NCBI RefSeq assembly: GCF_019565455.1 | Contig: NZ_CP067377.1 | Coordinates: 1,488,001 to 1,552,000, forward strand | Reading direction: 5' to 3' | From: Flavobacterium oreochromis | Lineage (GTDB): Bacteria; Bacteroidota; Bacteroidia; Flavobacteriales; Flavobacteriaceae | Length of the DNA stretch: 64,000 nucleotides | Part shown: positions 57,810-64,000 of the stretch, one piece after another | Position numbering within the stretch: position 1 is the first letter of the stretch | Layout: each line of letters begins with the position of its first letter | The notes under the pieces: generated by a model | What the model was told of the DNA's origin: nothing | The model's database searches: none | The model's input: only the letters and a program-made list of their open reading frames with translations | Program-made: the position numbers and the translations under genes

Positions 57810-58865
57810 ATGACGATACAAGACCTTAAATCGCAAAATCTAATCCTTTTCGAAGTGATTTCGGGAAGTAAGTCCTTTGGGTTAGATACTCCAACATCAG
57901 ATACTGATATAAAAGGTGTATTTTACATGCCTAAAGATAAATTTTATGGTTTAGAATATATTCCACAAATTAGCAATGAAACGAATGATATTGTATATTA
58001 TGAATTAGGTCGTTTTGTGGAATTGTTATTAAAAAATAATCCAAATATTTTAGAGGTTTTAGCTTCTCCAGAAGATTGTATTTTATACAAGCATCCTTTA
58101 ATGAATCAATTAAAAATTGAAGACTTTCTTTCTAAACTTTGCAAAGATACTTTTGCAGGTTATGCCATAACTCAAATCAAAAAAGCAAGAGGATTAAAAA
58201 AGAAAATTGTGAATCCAATGAGTAAAGAACGTAAAAGTTTGTTAGACTTTTGTTCTGTTTTGCAAGGTTATGATTCTATTTCACTAGCCAATTGGTTATT
58301 TAAATATCAATTAAAGCAAGAACAATGCGGTTTGATTAATATTCCTAATGCTAAAGGAATATATGCACTATTTTATGATGAACATAAAAAGTTAGGGTAT
58401 AAAGGCGTTATAAAAAATGAACTTTCTAATGAAGTATCCGTTTCCTCTATTCCAAAAGGAGCAAAAGAACTGGGCTATCTATCATGTAATTTAGAAGGCT
58501 ATTCCAAATATTGTAAAGAATATGCAACGTATTGGGATTGGATTGAAAAACGTAATGAAGAGCGTTACGAAACCAATCAGCTACACGGAAAAAATTATGA
58601 CAGCAAAAATATGATGCACACCATACGTTTACTCCAAACAGCTCAACAAATTTTAGAGACACAAAGATTGAATATCCGTGTTACAAATCGTGAAGAATTA
58701 TTGACTATCAAATCAGGGGCAATGGAATATGATACGTTATTACAAAAAGCAGATGATTTAATTACTTCTATTGAAAAATTAACTGAATCATCACTATTAC
58801 CCGAATTACCCAATAATAGAGCAATAGCGATTTTAATAAACATACGAAAACAACTTTATAATTGA
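57810..58865 (+). CDS. RlaP/YcgL-family nucleotidyltransferase (COG3541)
   Basis: This is a protein of about 351 residues from the ATG at 57810 (MTIQDLKSQNLILFEVISGSKSFG). The active site is GSKSFGLDTPTSDTDIKGVFYMP, the GSx10DxD of the polymerase-beta fold. ELGRFVELLLKNNPNILEVL and the following helices match the RlaP family, named as an RNA-repair polymerase-beta-type protein. It probably adds or transfers a nucleotide at damaged RNA ends. It is unrelated in sequence to the two minimal transferases at 36.3-37.8 kb apart from the catalytic pattern, so the island has at least three polymerase-beta-fold enzymes. Confidence 0.85.
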   Translation: MTIQDLKSQNLILFEVISGSKSFGLDTPTSDTDIKGVFYMPKDKFYGLEYIPQISNETNDIVYYELGRFVELLLKNNPNILEVLASPEDCILYKHPLMNQLKIEDFLSKLCKDTFAGYAITQIKKARGLKKKIVNPMSKERKSLLDFCSVLQGYDSISLANWLFKYQLKQEQCGLINIPNAKGIYALFYDEHKKLGYKGVIKNELSNEVSVSSIPKGAKELGYLSCNLEGYSKYCKEYATYWDWIEKRNEERYETNQLHGKNYDSKNMMHTIRLLQTAQQILETQRLNIRVTNREELLTIKSGAMEYDTLLQKADDLITSIEKLTESSLLPELPNNRAIAILINIRKQLYN

Positions 58866-58918
58866 TTAATAAAAAGGTATGATTTTTGGAGGTGTTTGTA
58901 AATTAAAGGCCAAAAGTT

Positions 58919-59467
58919 ATGAGCGAGACAAGAAATCAATTCGGAAGAAAATCAATTACCCAAAAGTCAAAAAAGTTACCAGTTCGATTGGATCTATCCG
59001 CGATGGTAAGCATCGCTTTTTTATTAATGGTGTTTTTTATGTTAACATCTTATATGTCTAGACCCCAGATAATGGATTTAGGAATGCCTGAAGGAAGAGG
59101 TTGTGTAGATTATATTGGGTGTTTTGATTTATCTGATTTAAGAACTATGACAATTTTAATTGGCGAAAATGATAAAATAATAAGTTACCACGGAAATTTT
59201 GAATCACCCATTGAATCACCTAAGCTTTTAACTTACAATAAAGAATCGTTAAGAAAGGAATTGGTAGAAAAGTCGAAATTAATACTAAGTCAAACAGCTG
59301 ATCCTAAAAAAGGATTAATTGTTAAGATTAAACCGAGTAAAAAAGCTACTTATAAAAATCTAGTGGATGTGCTAGATGAAATGGCAATCGTAAAAATTCC
59401 TGTTTATACTGTTCTGGACATCACACCGGAAGAAAACCAGTTGCTGAGGTCGTTTGAAACCCATTAA
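58919..59467 (+). CDS. ExbD-like biopolymer transport protein
   Basis: This is a 182-residue protein. It has a basic N-terminus, then RLDLSAMVSIAFLLMVFFMLTSYMS, the single membrane helix of ExbD/TolR, and a periplasmic domain ending KIKPSKKATYKNLVDVLDEMAIVKIPVYTVLDI. ExbD converts proton flow to energy for TonB-dependent transport, with ExbB and TonB partners that are absent here. The helix aspartate typical of ExbD is D25, at its start. It lies 53 bp after the RlaP gene in the same direction. A link with RNA repair is not evident. Confidence 0.88.
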   Translation: MSETRNQFGRKSITQKSKKLPVRLDLSAMVSIAFLLMVFFMLTSYMSRPQIMDLGMPEGRGCVDYIGCFDLSDLRTMTILIGENDKIISYHGNFESPIESPKLLTYNKESLRKELVEKSKLILSQTADPKKGLIVKIKPSKKATYKNLVDVLDEMAIVKIPVYTVLDITPEENQLLRSFETH

Positions 59468-59562
59468 CCAATTTAAACAGTGTTTACAAGCAGATTTTTT
59501 GAATTGATGGTGGATTTTTTAGGAAATAATCTTTTCAAAATCAGAGATTTTAAAAATTATCT

Positions 59563-59744
59563 TACATTTGTGCCGATGAAAACAACAAAACAACCTATTC
59601 GTTTAAACGCAATGATACTAGAATTAGTGTCAAAGGATCGTTTTTACATAGTATTTTCAGGATGTTTTGAATGATAGTGTATTAGAAGTAAGTTTTTAAA
59701 CTAAAAAATAGATCAAGCGTCCTTCCAAAAGGGACGCTTTTTTT
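59563..59744 (+). ncRNA. Candidate small RNA or leaderless small ORF with terminator
   Basis: A TACATTTG promoter box (59563-59570) is followed almost at once by an ATG at 59576 and an ORF of 32 codons (MKTTKQPIRLNAMILELVSK...). A clean terminator follows (arms AAGCGTCC and GGGACGCTT, then T7, 59715-59744). The predicted start site falls at the ATG itself, so either the message is leaderless or the unit makes a small RNA of about 165 nt. Two similar cassettes follow. Confidence 0.5.
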
Positions 59745-60015
59745 GTTCCCAATTTTGAAACATACTAAGAAATAAAGGAATGTTGAACAATAAAGAAAAG
59801 TTTTTCAAAAAAAAGATGAAAAAATGTTACATGTTTAAACAAAATATAAAATAAATACGATTGAAAGTTAATCAAGTGAGAGACAGTCATTTGGCTATTT
59901 TGAGTTCATCTGCAAGTTTGCGGACAGGAATTTTTATGTTTAAAAGTAAGTATAACTAATTGAAAATCAATCTAATATGTTTAAAAAATATTTGGAAGTT
60001 ACATTTTTTTGACTT

Positions 60016-60023
60016 TATCTTTG
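60016..60023 (+). promoter_or_regulatory. TATCTTTG promoter box of the small ORF at 60072
   Basis: TATCTTTG at 60016-60023 is preceded by TTTTTTGAC at a short distance. It is the classic Bacteroidota minus-7 element. No 19-bp operator is present. Confidence 0.7.
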
Positions 60024-60071
60024 CCCCAGAAAAAAAGAAATAATAAATCATTTCTAATAACGTAAAATAAA

Positions 60072-60200
60072 ATGAAAACAATAGATATACATATGATAAG
60101 TTCACAAAAAAATCTACAATTAGGACCCCAAGAAGTTCGCATTGAATGTATTGAAGATTTTGATTTAGAAGTCATGGATGTAAAAAAATATACCTATTAG
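60072..60200 (+). CDS. Small ORF (42 residues) with its own promoter and terminator
   Basis: MKTIDIHMISSQKNLQLGPQEVRIEC followed by IEDFDLEVMDVKKYTY. It is too short for family assignment. The promoter at 60016, the 48-nt leader and the terminator 20 bp after the stop make it a complete small transcription unit. It may encode a peptide or be the coding part of a regulatory RNA. Confidence 0.5.
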   Translation: MKTIDIHMISSQKNLQLGPQEVRIECIEDFDLEVMDVKKYTY

Positions 60201-60217
60201 TGAAAATAATAGATATA

Positions 60218-60248
60218 AGAAAAGCATCCTATTTAGGGTGCTTTTTTA
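60218..60248 (+). terminator. Terminator after the 42-residue ORF
   Basis: The arms AAGCATCC and GGGTGCTT (one G-T pair) are followed by T6. Confidence 0.85.
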
Positions 60249-60325
60249 TATTCCTAAATGAGAGTAAGCTTTTAAATTTTAATTAGTTTGTTAATAATCT
60301 TCTTCAATCTGCTTACTCTCTTACT

Positions 60326-60399
60326 GGTTTCATAGCTCAATAGGATAGAGCGTTCGCCTACGAAGCGAAAGGGTTCAGGTTCGACTCCTGATGAAATCA
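60326..60399 (+). tRNA. tRNA-Arg (anticodon ACG)
   Basis: The acceptor GGTTTCA pairs with TGAAATC. The D arm is GCTC-AATAGGATA-GAGC, the anticodon arm TTCGC-CTACGAA-GCGAA with U33 and ACG at 34-36, and the T arm TCAGG-TTCGACT-CCTGA. All invariant bases are in place, so this looks like a functional tRNA. Confidence 0.9.
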
Positions 60400-60428
60400 C
60401 AAAAGCGTTCTTTAGAAAGGGAACAACA

Positions 60429-60513
60429 GGCTCAATTTCCTCGAAGTTTCGAGATTTCCTGACAATCTCTCAGGACCATCACACTCCCAATATTCATTGG
60501 GAGTGTGGGAGCC
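60429..60513 (+). ncRNA. Cloverleaf-like RNA without a T loop, downstream of tRNA-Arg
   Basis: The outer stem GGCTC/GAGCC encloses three arms: TCGAA-GT-TTCGA, CCTGA-CAATCTC-TCAGG (5-bp stem, 7-base loop, like an anticodon arm), and a long hairpin CACTCCCAAT-ATTC-ATTGGGAGTG. The middle arm matches the anticodon arm of the Asp-like RNA at 60797 except in the loop. TTCGA T-loop and D-loop signatures are absent. It may be a processed tRNA-like RNA or a structured 3' trailer. Confidence 0.55.
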
Positions 60514-60557
60514 CTAAAAGAAAATAAATGGTTAATAAATAATAATTTTAAAGATAT

Positions 60558-60650
60558 ATGTTACATACAATAGAAAATAAATTTCAATATCAACCGGTTG
60601 CATTTAGCGATGCGCTACCATTCAAATACAAAACACAAAGGTGTGATTAA
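60558..60650 (+). CDS. Small ORF (30 residues) with terminator
   Basis: MLHTIENKFQYQPVAFSDAL, followed by PFKYKTQRCD. A strong terminator (60681-60707) ends the unit. It is similar in layout, not in sequence, to the 60072 ORF. The evidence for coding is only the arrangement. Confidence 0.35.
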   Translation: MLHTIENKFQYQPVAFSDALPFKYKTQRCD

Positions 60651-60680
60651 ATAGCTATATATAAATAGTTTTCAATCTTG

Positions 60681-60707
60681 AGCACCTTATTTAAGGTGCT
60701 TTTTTTA
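60681..60707 (+). terminator. Terminator after the 30-residue ORF
   Basis: AGCACCTTA-TT-TAAGGTGCT followed by T6. Confidence 0.9.
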
Positions 60708-60796
60708 TGAATAATAGACCTTATAGTTTAAAAATAGAATAGCTGACTTCTATTCAGCAGGTGCAAGTGAAAGTCTTGCTAAGGTTAAAAAAATAC

Positions 60797-60870
60797 GGGC
60801 TCATTGTGGTAAAGGTTATCCTACCTGACTGTCTCTCAGGTGATACGAGTTCGACTCTCGTATGAGCCGC
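60797..60870 (+). tRNA. tRNA-Asp-like (anticodon GTC), imperfect
   Basis: The acceptor GGCTCA pairs with TGAGCC over 6 bp, with a G-G mismatch or a bulged G at the end. The anticodon arm is CCTGA-CTGTCTC-TCAGG with U33 and GTC. The T arm ACGAG-TTCGACT-CTCGT is perfect. Position 37 is T instead of a purine and the D stem is weak. It may be a functional accessory tRNA or a mimic. Confidence 0.6.
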
Positions 60871-60875
60871 TAAAG

Positions 60876-60948
60876 TGATTTGTGATGTAATGGGTTAGCA
60901 TAAGAGACTTTGACTCTCTTTGTTCTGGTTCGAATCCAGACAAATCAA
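60876..60948 (+). tRNA. tRNA-Gln (anticodon TTG)
   Basis: The acceptor TGATTTG pairs with CAAATCA. The D arm ATGT/GCAT has one T-G pair, the anticodon arm is AGAGA-CTTTGAC-TCTCT with U33 and TTG, and the T arm TCTGG-TTCGAAT-CCAGA. Overall it looks like a functional tRNA. It lies 6 bp after the Asp-like RNA. Confidence 0.82.
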
Positions 60949-60953
60949 CAAAA

Positions 60954-61026
60954 CTAGGAAGATAACGATTGGTTGTTTACCTGCATTGGAAGCAGGAGGT
61001 TGCAGGTTCGAGTCCTGCTTCCTAGA
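60954..61026 (+). tRNA. tRNA-Pro (anticodon TGG)
   Basis: The acceptor CTAGGAA pairs perfectly with TTCCTAG. The anticodon arm CCTGC-ATTGGAA-GCAGG has U33 and TGG, and the T arm is GCAGG-TTCGAGT-CCTGC. The D arm (AACGATTGGTTGTT) has a short stem, but D-loop GG is present. Confidence 0.82.
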
Positions 61027-61033
61027 CAAAAAA

Positions 61034-61108
61034 TGGATTAGTGGTGTACACGGTGTGCACGCCTGTCTGAAGAACAGGAGGTATTCGTTCGAGTCGAATC
61101 TGGTCCAC
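61034..61108 (+). tRNA. tRNA-Phe (anticodon GAA)
   Basis: The acceptor TGGATTA pairs with TGGTCCA (two T-G pairs). The anticodon arm is CCTGT-CTGAAGA-ACAGG with U33 and GAA, and the T arm is ATTCG-TTCGAGT-CGAAT. The U1 start and C at the discriminator are unusual for a phenylalanine tRNA, so it may be charged poorly or differently. Confidence 0.7.
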
Positions 61109-61139
61109 TAAATGAAGTTTAATTTTAAATTAAGTAATT

Positions 61140-61214
61140 ATGAGACCAGACATTTTAAAAAGGTTTTTAACAAATACCGATGAAACAGGAAGACTCATTA
61201 TGAAATCGCTATAA
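61140..61214 (+). pseudogene. Possible detached N-terminus of the next gene
   Basis: MRPDILKRFLTNTDETGRLIMKSL then a stop. It reads like the start of a protein continuing into the one at 61291 (MKSRITGITYFVEPI). The 76 bp between could be an insertion or error. It may also be a stand-alone small ORF. Confidence 0.35.
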
Positions 61215-61290
61215 ATGACTCGTTTGCTTGCAAACACCAATAAATAAAAGCGATAACATATATGACCGCTAAAAAATAAATTTTACATAT

Positions 61291-61554
61291 ATGAAATCTC
61301 GAATAACAGGTATCACTTATTTTGTTGAGCCAATTTACAATGGTAAAGCACCTGCCTGGGGCGATGTAGATCCCGCCACAAAAAAGTTAACAGGTAATTA
61401 TGGCTCAAAATATACGGGTGCAGTGACTAAAAAAGAATCGCTCATTACCGAAGAAAATGGTTTCCAGAATATAGGCTATTTTAAAGGAAGCCCTTTTGGA
61501 GCCATAGATGTTAGAGATAAAGAACATCAGCGAAGACTTGGAATAATTGAATAA
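61291..61554 (+). CDS. Small conserved hypothetical protein
   Basis: This is an 87-residue protein (MKSRITGITYFVEPIYNGKAPAWGDVDPATKK, then TEENGFQNIGYFKGSPF). I do not recognise a family. It lies between the tRNA cluster and the ATP-grasp gene, 55 bp upstream of the latter, in an apparent operon with it and the Rnl2 ligase. The PxWGDVDP and EENGFxNIG words look conserved. A role in RNA-end processing is only inferred from position. There is no operator directly upstream. Confidence 0.6.
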   Translation: MKSRITGITYFVEPIYNGKAPAWGDVDPATKKLTGNYGSKYTGAVTKKESLITEENGFQNIGYFKGSPFGAIDVRDKEHQRRLGIIE

Positions 61555-61609
61555 TCAAAAATAAACCTGTTGAGGGATACAACTTGACAGGTTTACAAAA
61601 TAAAGAATT

Positions 61610-62392
61610 ATGATACACAATAGAATTGCCTTAATAGGCATAGAAACAGAAGAATATCAAGCCATAAAACAAAATTTTGACGGACATATCATTTGGCATC
61701 AAGCCATACCTAAAATACTGGTAAAAGAAGGTACGCTATTTATGGAAAAACAAAATGGAGTAGGAATGCTTCCTGTTGATAAAGTGATCTATTACGGAAT
61801 TTATGATAATGATTTTGATTTTATTACAGGTTTAGCCTTGTGGAATGGAGCTTGTTTTCCTAACCCATTGGCAATGCTTGAATGCCGACTAAAAATTCCG
61901 TGTTTGATCAAAGCAATGCAGCTAACTAAATTTCCACACCAAAGAGGTTTTATATCCGCTCATACAGAAGTGCATTTGGCTACAGAAACTGTAGCAAAAT
62001 GGGGAAATTGGCATTGTGGCGAAAACAAAGAAAAGTTTCAAGGCGAATGGACAAGTTCATTTACATCGACTTTAGAACCTTATTTTGAAGGAGATGCCGT
62101 CCGAATAATGAATATAGGAAATACGTATTGGCAAATTAAGTTAGAAGGTAACGATTGGTTAAAATCAATTCATCCAGATAATGCCTGTTTGATGGAAATC
62201 GATGATGAATTATTAGCAGATACCAAGCATATCAAGCAGCATTTAGGGATGGATATGATTGGCAACGATTATATTGTGATGCCTAATGGTGATAAAAAAT
62301 TATTAGAAGTGAATCATATTCCGAATATCACTCGATTTGAAGAAGTTAGACAAGTGTATTTGGAAACGGTTATAGAATGGATTAATAAATAA
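61610..62392 (+). CDS. ATP-grasp-like protein
   Basis: This is a 260-residue protein. The C-terminal NDYIVMPNGDKKLLEVNHIPNITRF contains the metal-binding E-x-N of ATP-grasp enzymes. KIPCLIKAMQLTKFPHQRGF would be the N-terminal ATP-lid region. ATP-grasp proteins ligate a carboxylate to an amine or thiol. In an RNA-repair setting, one might modify a protein or an RNA terminus, but no substrate can be read. It lies 55 bp after the small hypothetical gene and about 90 bp before the Rnl2 gene. Confidence 0.72.
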   Translation: MIHNRIALIGIETEEYQAIKQNFDGHIIWHQAIPKILVKEGTLFMEKQNGVGMLPVDKVIYYGIYDNDFDFITGLALWNGACFPNPLAMLECRLKIPCLIKAMQLTKFPHQRGFISAHTEVHLATETVAKWGNWHCGENKEKFQGEWTSSFTSTLEPYFEGDAVRIMNIGNTYWQIKLEGNDWLKSIHPDNACLMEIDDELLADTKHIKQHLGMDMIGNDYIVMPNGDKKLLEVNHIPNITRFEEVRQVYLETVIEWINK

Positions 62393-62483
62393 TTACATAA
62401 AGTTTCACAAAGAGGTTGAAATTAAACTTCGTGTGACCTCGTGAAAACTTAGTGAGACTTTGTGTAACTACAAAAAACAAAAA

Positions 62484-63494
62484 ATGGAATTTAGAAAATA
62501 CAACTCAATAGAAAATACGTACCAAAAAACAGTTTTGGAACAAATTATCAAACACGAATTTGATACAGTCGACTATGTAGTACAAGAAAAAGTGCACGGG
62601 GCAAACTTTGCGTTTTATACTAATGGTATCCAAGTTAAAATTACAAAACGTTCTGATTTTATCGAAGAGAATGATACGTTTTACAATGCTCATAAAGTGG
62701 CTGAAAAATACCATACTAAAGTGAAGTCATTATTTTTTGAAATAAAAGAATTATTCCCAAATACACAGTTTATTACCGTGTTTGGTGAATTATTTGGTGG
62801 TCATTACAATCATCCCGAAGTTCCCACGGTACAAGGTGCTATCAAGGTTCAAAAGGGTATTGATTACAGTCCAGAAAATGATTTTTATGCTTTCGATATT
62901 AAAGTGGATAATTCACACTATATGAATGTTGAATTAGCGAACAAATTGTTTGAGAAAATAGGATTCTTCTATGCAAAGACTTTATTTAAAGGAAGTTTAA
63001 CGGATTGTTTGAAATACCCAAATGACTTTACTAGTTTAATTCCTGAATGGTTAGGCTTACCCACTTTGGAAAGCAACATAGTAGAAGGGGTGATTATACG
63101 TCCTGTGGATACTTTATTCTTTGGAAACGGAAGCCGTGTTTTATTAAAAAATAAAAACGAAAAATGGTCGGAAAGAGGAAAAAATGAGAAACCTAAAAAA
63201 GAACATCAAATGGTTGATTTTCCTCCAGAAGTACAAAGTATTTGGTCAAAAATTACGGACTATGTAACGGTAAACCGTATCTACAATGTATTGAGCAAAG
63301 AAGGGGAATTTCACCCCAAAATCTTTGGGAAATTAACAGGTTGGATGAGTCAAGACGTGATGACCGACTTTCAAAAGGATCATCCTACCGAGTGGGATAG
63401 TTTAGAAAAAGAACATCAAAAAACAATCAACAAACGCTTAAACACTTTGATTGTTAAAGAGATTAAAGAAGAATTTATGACTTTTAAAGTATAA
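62484..63494 (+). CDS. T4 Rnl2-family RNA ligase
   Basis: This is a protein of about 336 residues. The ATG at 62484 (MEFRKYNSIENTYQKTVLEQI) gives the same start as T4 Rnl2. Motif I is E-K36-V-H-G39-A-N-F, followed by KITKRSDFI, motif III VFGELFGGHY, YAFDIKV, motif IV EGVIIRP and motif V LLKNKNEK. Rnl2 seals 3'-OH/5'-phosphate nicks in double-stranded RNA. With the Rnl1-like enzyme and the Hen1-linked ligase domain, the island encodes three adenylyltransferases. The start at 62460 is rejected as non-homologous. Confidence 0.93.
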   Translation: MEFRKYNSIENTYQKTVLEQIIKHEFDTVDYVVQEKVHGANFAFYTNGIQVKITKRSDFIEENDTFYNAHKVAEKYHTKVKSLFFEIKELFPNTQFITVFGELFGGHYNHPEVPTVQGAIKVQKGIDYSPENDFYAFDIKVDNSHYMNVELANKLFEKIGFFYAKTLFKGSLTDCLKYPNDFTSLIPEWLGLPTLESNIVEGVIIRPVDTLFFGNGSRVLLKNKNEKWSERGKNEKPKKEHQMVDFPPEVQSIWSKITDYVTVNRIYNVLSKEGEFHPKIFGKLTGWMSQDVMTDFQKDHPTEWDSLEKEHQKTINKRLNTLIVKEIKEEFMTFKV

Positions 63495-63503
63495 TCAAAA
63501 AGC

Positions 63504-63540
63504 TGCGCAAAATAATTGCGTAGCTTATTTTGAATCTTTG
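63504..63540 (+). promoter_or_regulatory. Operator 10, upstream of the right-end permuted tRNAs
   Basis: TGCGCAAAATAATTGCGTA (63504-63522), with TTTG at 63537-63540, 14 bp downstream. No protein-coding ORF follows, so the product is a non-coding RNA. Confidence 0.84.
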
Positions 63541-63549
63541 TTAAAGGAA

Positions 63550-63942
63550 AATAAGTTCATTGAATTATAAAAATATCAAACAAGTCCTGTTGGGTGTTTC
63601 GGTATAGCACTAATGTGGTGAGGGTTACGCGTGAGGCGTGTTACAACTTACTATGCAACTTGATTTGAAGGTTTTAGTATTTACCATAAAATACAATGAT
63701 TTGTAGGTTCGATTCCTACTTCTTCGTAAAAGAAGAATGGCGAAAATGGCAGACGCACTGAAATAGGGTTTCAGCAATCAAAGCATCGGTTCGAGTCCGA
63801 TATGCAATTTCCACTTGCATTAGCTCAGTTGGATAGAGCACTACACTTAAAATGTAGCTTTTTTGAAAGAGTGGAATCTCTCGTTAAAAAGATTCACCAA
63901 AAAAGATTGAAAAACGTAAAGAACTTGTCAAGTTTTTTATTT
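63550..63942 (+). ncRNA. Non-coding RNA with two tandem circularly permuted tRNAs
   Basis: After a structured leader (63575-63675, including ACGC-GTGAG-GCGT) come two units in the order T arm, acceptor hairpin, D arm, anticodon arm. Unit A: T arm GTAGG-TTCGATT-CCTAC (63703-63719), acceptor CTTCTT-cgtaa-AAGAAG, D arm with GGCGAAAATGGCAGACGC, anticodon arm CTGAA-ATAGGGT-TTCAG. Unit B: T arm ATCGG-TTCGAGT-CCGAT, acceptor ATGCAA-tttccac-TTGCAT, D arm AGCTCAGTTGGATAGAGC, anticodon arm CTACA-CTTAAAA-TGTAG (UAA, leucine). An AACTTG-CAAGTT hairpin with T6 ends it near 63942. Confidence 0.75.
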
Positions 63943-64000
63943 TAAGTAATCATTTTAGTTCCGACTATTTGAAAGCTTTACATAAGAAACACTTTTGACA

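Noticed and set aside
59480..59674. 64-residue ORF spanning the promoter at 59563
   Set aside because: A TACATTTG box lies inside it and the next ATG at 59576 follows that promoter; the upstream codons look like noise.
33188..64000. RtcB ligase or RtcR regulator, expected with Ro60
   Set aside because: I looked for their motifs in the island's proteins and found none; sealing is by Rnl1/Rnl2-type enzymes and control is probably WYL.

Overview
This is an AT-rich window from a member of the Bacteroidota, most likely Flavobacteriaceae and Flavobacterium-like. The indicators are promoters of the TAnnTTTG type with little Shine-Dalgarno signal, a type IX secretion plug protein, a CzcA/CusA pump fused to its TolC partner, a Bacteroidota-type VgrG with a Het-C-like effector, and flavobacterial housekeeping genes (map, apaG, pruA, rsmG). 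Many genes are broken by single-base shifts, mostly at A or T runs, while their reading continues cleanly in the next frame. I read most of these as sequence errors and annotate the joined genes.

Layout. 1-6.2 kb (minus strand): a heavy-metal resistance cluster (P-type ATPase start, CusB-like adaptor, CusA-TolC fusion, small His/Cys-rich DUF6660-like protein). 7.1-16.9 kb (minus): a type VI secretion effector island with VgrG, a Het-C-like toxin, a small helical protein and a tandemly duplicated set of candidate immunity genes. 17.8-31 kb: ordinary chromosomal genes (acetyl-CoA hydrolase/transferase, methionine aminopeptidase, methyltransferase, SNF2 helicase, T9SS plug, ApaG, PruA, RsmG, fatty acid desaturase, PLP aminotransferase), separated by long inverted-repeat elements.

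31.4-64 kb is one large RNA-repair and RNA-surveillance island. A WYL regulator and an HD hydrolase face a Ro60 (TROVE-vWA) gene. The Ro60 gene is followed by eight tandem Y-RNA-like non-coding RNAs, each closed by covarying stems. Their loops carry circularly permuted tRNA pieces in several copies and, in the longest, a copy of the 23S rRNA helix 69-71 sequence. Then come two paralogous nucleotidyltransferases, a MoxR-vWA-beta-propeller (bpX-type) ternary system, a T4 Rnl1-like RNA ligase, Hen1 fused to a second nucleotidyl-transferase/ligase domain, a C39-like protein, a T4-type polynucleotide kinase-phosphatase, a DUF434 protein, a primase-fold (AEP) protein, a SUKH-3-like protein, a zinc-ribbon SDR, TatD, an RlaP-family nucleotidyltransferase, ExbD, an ATP-grasp protein and an Rnl2-type ligase. 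Among them lie tRNA-like cloverleaves, at least four plausible complete tRNAs (Arg, Gln, Pro, Phe) and a further pair of permuted tRNAs at the right end.

Ten copies of a 19-bp near-palindrome, TACGCAAAATAATTGCGTA, stand 13-14 bp before a TTTG promoter element across 30 kb (33.1, 34.9, 35.1, 37.9, 44.7, 48.9, 53.4, 55.2, 57.8 and 63.5 kb). They precede the Ro60 gene, the Y-RNA array, the bpX operon, the ligase-Hen1 operon, the kinase-phosphatase, and the terminal permuted tRNAs. This makes the island a regulon, probably controlled by the WYL protein, in which RNA end-healing, sealing, nucleotide addition and client-mimicking Y RNAs are switched on together after RNA damage. The Y-RNA array with exchangeable tRNA and rRNA loops, and the permuted tRNAs, are the observations I consider most likely to be undescribed.
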